Shown here: piece after piece, positions 7,201 to 7,491 of the stretch
How the letters are laid out: each line of letters starts with the position of its first letter
Numbering within the stretch: position 1 is the first letter of the stretch
Origin: Cryomorphaceae bacterium
GTDB taxonomy: Bacteria; Bacteroidota; Bacteroidia; Flavobacteriales; Schleiferiaceae
Length of the DNA: 7,491 bases
Assembly (NCBI GenBank): GCA_013911625.1
Contig: JACESW010000057.1
Span: forward strand, 1-7,491
Reading direction: 5' to 3'
Translations under genes and position numbers: made by a program
Notes under the pieces: generated by a model
Told to the model about the DNA's origin: nothing
Database searches by the model: none
The model's input: the letters and a program-made list of their open reading frames with translations, nothing else

Positions 7201-7491
7201 GGTAAAATGCTCATCTGAGCCTTGGCAGATTCTACAGGTCCAAGCGCTAACTTTTTACTTGATAGCATTCCTCGAACTGGGTCATTTCGACTTTCACTCG
7301 AGAACTCCCAGCGGTTGTTTTGATCTGTCAAAACTGTTGACCAAGAAATGTCAGAAAAATCCGATTTTATATCAATTTGGGCGTTTTTTGGGCGAAAAAC
7401 ACCTAAAACAGGCTTAAAACCGTTAAAAATTGGCCAATTATAGAATTCACGACTTAGGTCTAAATCGGTACTTATATTGTAAGAATCCGAC
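4233..7491 (-). CDS. tamB: TamB-like translocation and assembly module protein (DUF490 C-terminal domain), N-terminus beyond window
   Basis: The frame is open from the right edge to a TAG at 4235-4233, giving 1085 visible residues; no stop interrupts 7332-7490, so the gene is 5'-partial. TamB is an inner-membrane-anchored, periplasm-spanning protein with a long hydrophobic-grooved beta-structure. It works with an Omp85 protein (TamA or a relative) in outer-membrane assembly and phospholipid movement. Here the visible part is almost all short beta-strand repeats with regularly placed Gly and Asp, as expected. The C-terminal DUF490 domain is clear: GLYTLVSGDYLF followed by FEIIPGGTILWSGD (about 4960-5060), SLLLLGEF (near 4700) and a tail ending GRIKLRAFNRSN ... 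YTQGVGILFQKEF (about 4240-4350), typical of Bacteroidota members. The signal anchor must lie beyond the right edge; TTG at 7331 is only an in-frame codon. No tamA-like gene is in the window. It converges on the heptose enzyme gene, overlapping by 4 bases. Confidence 0.88.
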   Translation of the reverse strand, partial: SDSYNISTDLDLSREFYNWPIFNGFKPVLGVFRPKNAQIDIKSDFSDISWSTVLTDQNNRWEFSSESRNDPVRGMLSSKKLALGPVESAKAQMSILPNISAVIDGDDFEILAALPEIRSNGMKVKGLNARFEHRQNKDSLWLSSLDSKCDIELNYSRVGTLNSISGQLNTIDLGLVDPLDTGQRLTATANINFTDEGLGSVLLQDVVLMRPEDVIFLRELSLTHVLGGKSRSLVLSSDVLDFSVNGDWDFTDFSKVASHVFQDIIVQEQELWPQAVFKFDIQAGNIGWLADLIHLDVFISEDTHIFGKYNGTRKMWSTTMFIPEASYENNSGKDIVLASSQTQGVHNTTLKADKLKFDTWNFAKVNLSSNGIVGPKRIQFSGVVEDSIPSKILLEGSLLSGEAGITAAAFNIGESQFALSDTAHLQWQNAQLNVDSLILAGEDGSFVLDGQLFDTDDPEIELGLEGFNSKVVNYLFRTPEALFSGTWNAQLTLKDSFFRPLIKGQIEVDDFGLNKYEYGRFTANAEVEDLTRLSAFGQLRQGTSSSFSFSGGYDFTTQEVDVRASIDELAVDPFNPLFNGVLDEFSGTLQGGFEWYGPLEAYTLNGAFTMRDGHFFVPIVGAELSASEPVELVITEDEIILDTAKFYAPKDSTTAIVFGGIHHNRFDSLVFDLKLHSDSIRAVDLSRNIDGYFYGTAVVEGDLVLEGPLEQLHLDLAVATKDGTNFKIPLDNPTAVEMPSYIRFSDAGLPTADSVFVQELEYFTTDIAIEATPNADVELVLDEVLGDVIKARGSGNMRLKILEDESLELYGLYTLVSGDYLFTLQNIINKPFEIIPGGTILWSGDLYEAQVNIDAKYSLSTDLQGLVSNANYNNENVNVDLIINLSGALMNPDIAFTVDLPNAPASYLEELQRHFLSEDAMNYQAFSLLLLGEFYQQDLAVQEGFDFSGSVSRNTSELLVSEFGSWLAAGIGSYVDLELDYTSGTNPYEVLGTNQNNLNLGLGKDFLDGRLSINSSLDIPIGQSGASTLLLGDTEVIYSLTKDGRIKLRAFNRSNRNDPLMQNSGPYTQGVGILFQKEFESVLKD

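Noticed and set aside
7329..7331. TTG at 7331 as the start of the tamB-like gene
   Set aside because: The frame continues without a stop to the right edge, there is no signal anchor at that point, and TamB proteins are longer; the gene is simply cut by the window.

Overview
The window looks like a piece of a Bacteroidota chromosome, probably a Flavobacteriales-like lineage. The reasons are: promoters of the Bacteroidota type (TTG-N19-TAnnTTTG, seen perfectly in front of the tRNA gene); no Shine-Dalgarno sequences in front of the starts; exported proteins whose signal peptides end in a short Ala/Gly-x-Ala-Gln style site; and a C-terminus of TamB typical of that phylum. The exact genus cannot be read from the sequence.

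Layout. Positions 1-2149 hold two minus-strand genes for exported, Gly/Tyr/aromatic-rich proteins that look like outer-membrane beta-barrels. They are tandem paralogues joined by a TGATG stop/start overlap, and the second runs off the left edge. A divergent plus-strand gene (2130-2549) encodes a small exported protein with two Cys/His motifs. Its first 20 bases overlap the first 20 bases of the minus-strand barrel gene. A hairpin terminator at 2564-2592 lies between this gene and a minus-strand tRNA-Asp(GUC) at 2600-2676, which has its own consensus promoter. After a 267-base gap comes a plus-strand gene (2944-4236) for a fused sugar-phosphate nucleotidyltransferase and GmhB-type heptose-bisphosphate phosphatase. 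It converges, with a 4-base overlap, on a long minus-strand tamB-like gene (4233 to the right edge, N-terminus missing).

How the genes relate. Most of the window concerns the cell envelope: activated heptose for surface glycans (4244-end fusion partner to glycan synthesis), TamB for outer-membrane/periplasmic assembly or lipid transport, and two candidate outer-membrane barrels. They are not one operon: the strand changes four times. The most unusual points are the head-to-head coding overlap at 2130-2149, the approximately 142-146-residue internal triplication in the barrel proteins, and the fusion of two consecutive heptose-pathway enzymes. No mobile element, CRISPR array or rRNA is visible, and I do not see a clearly new defence or other multi-gene system here.
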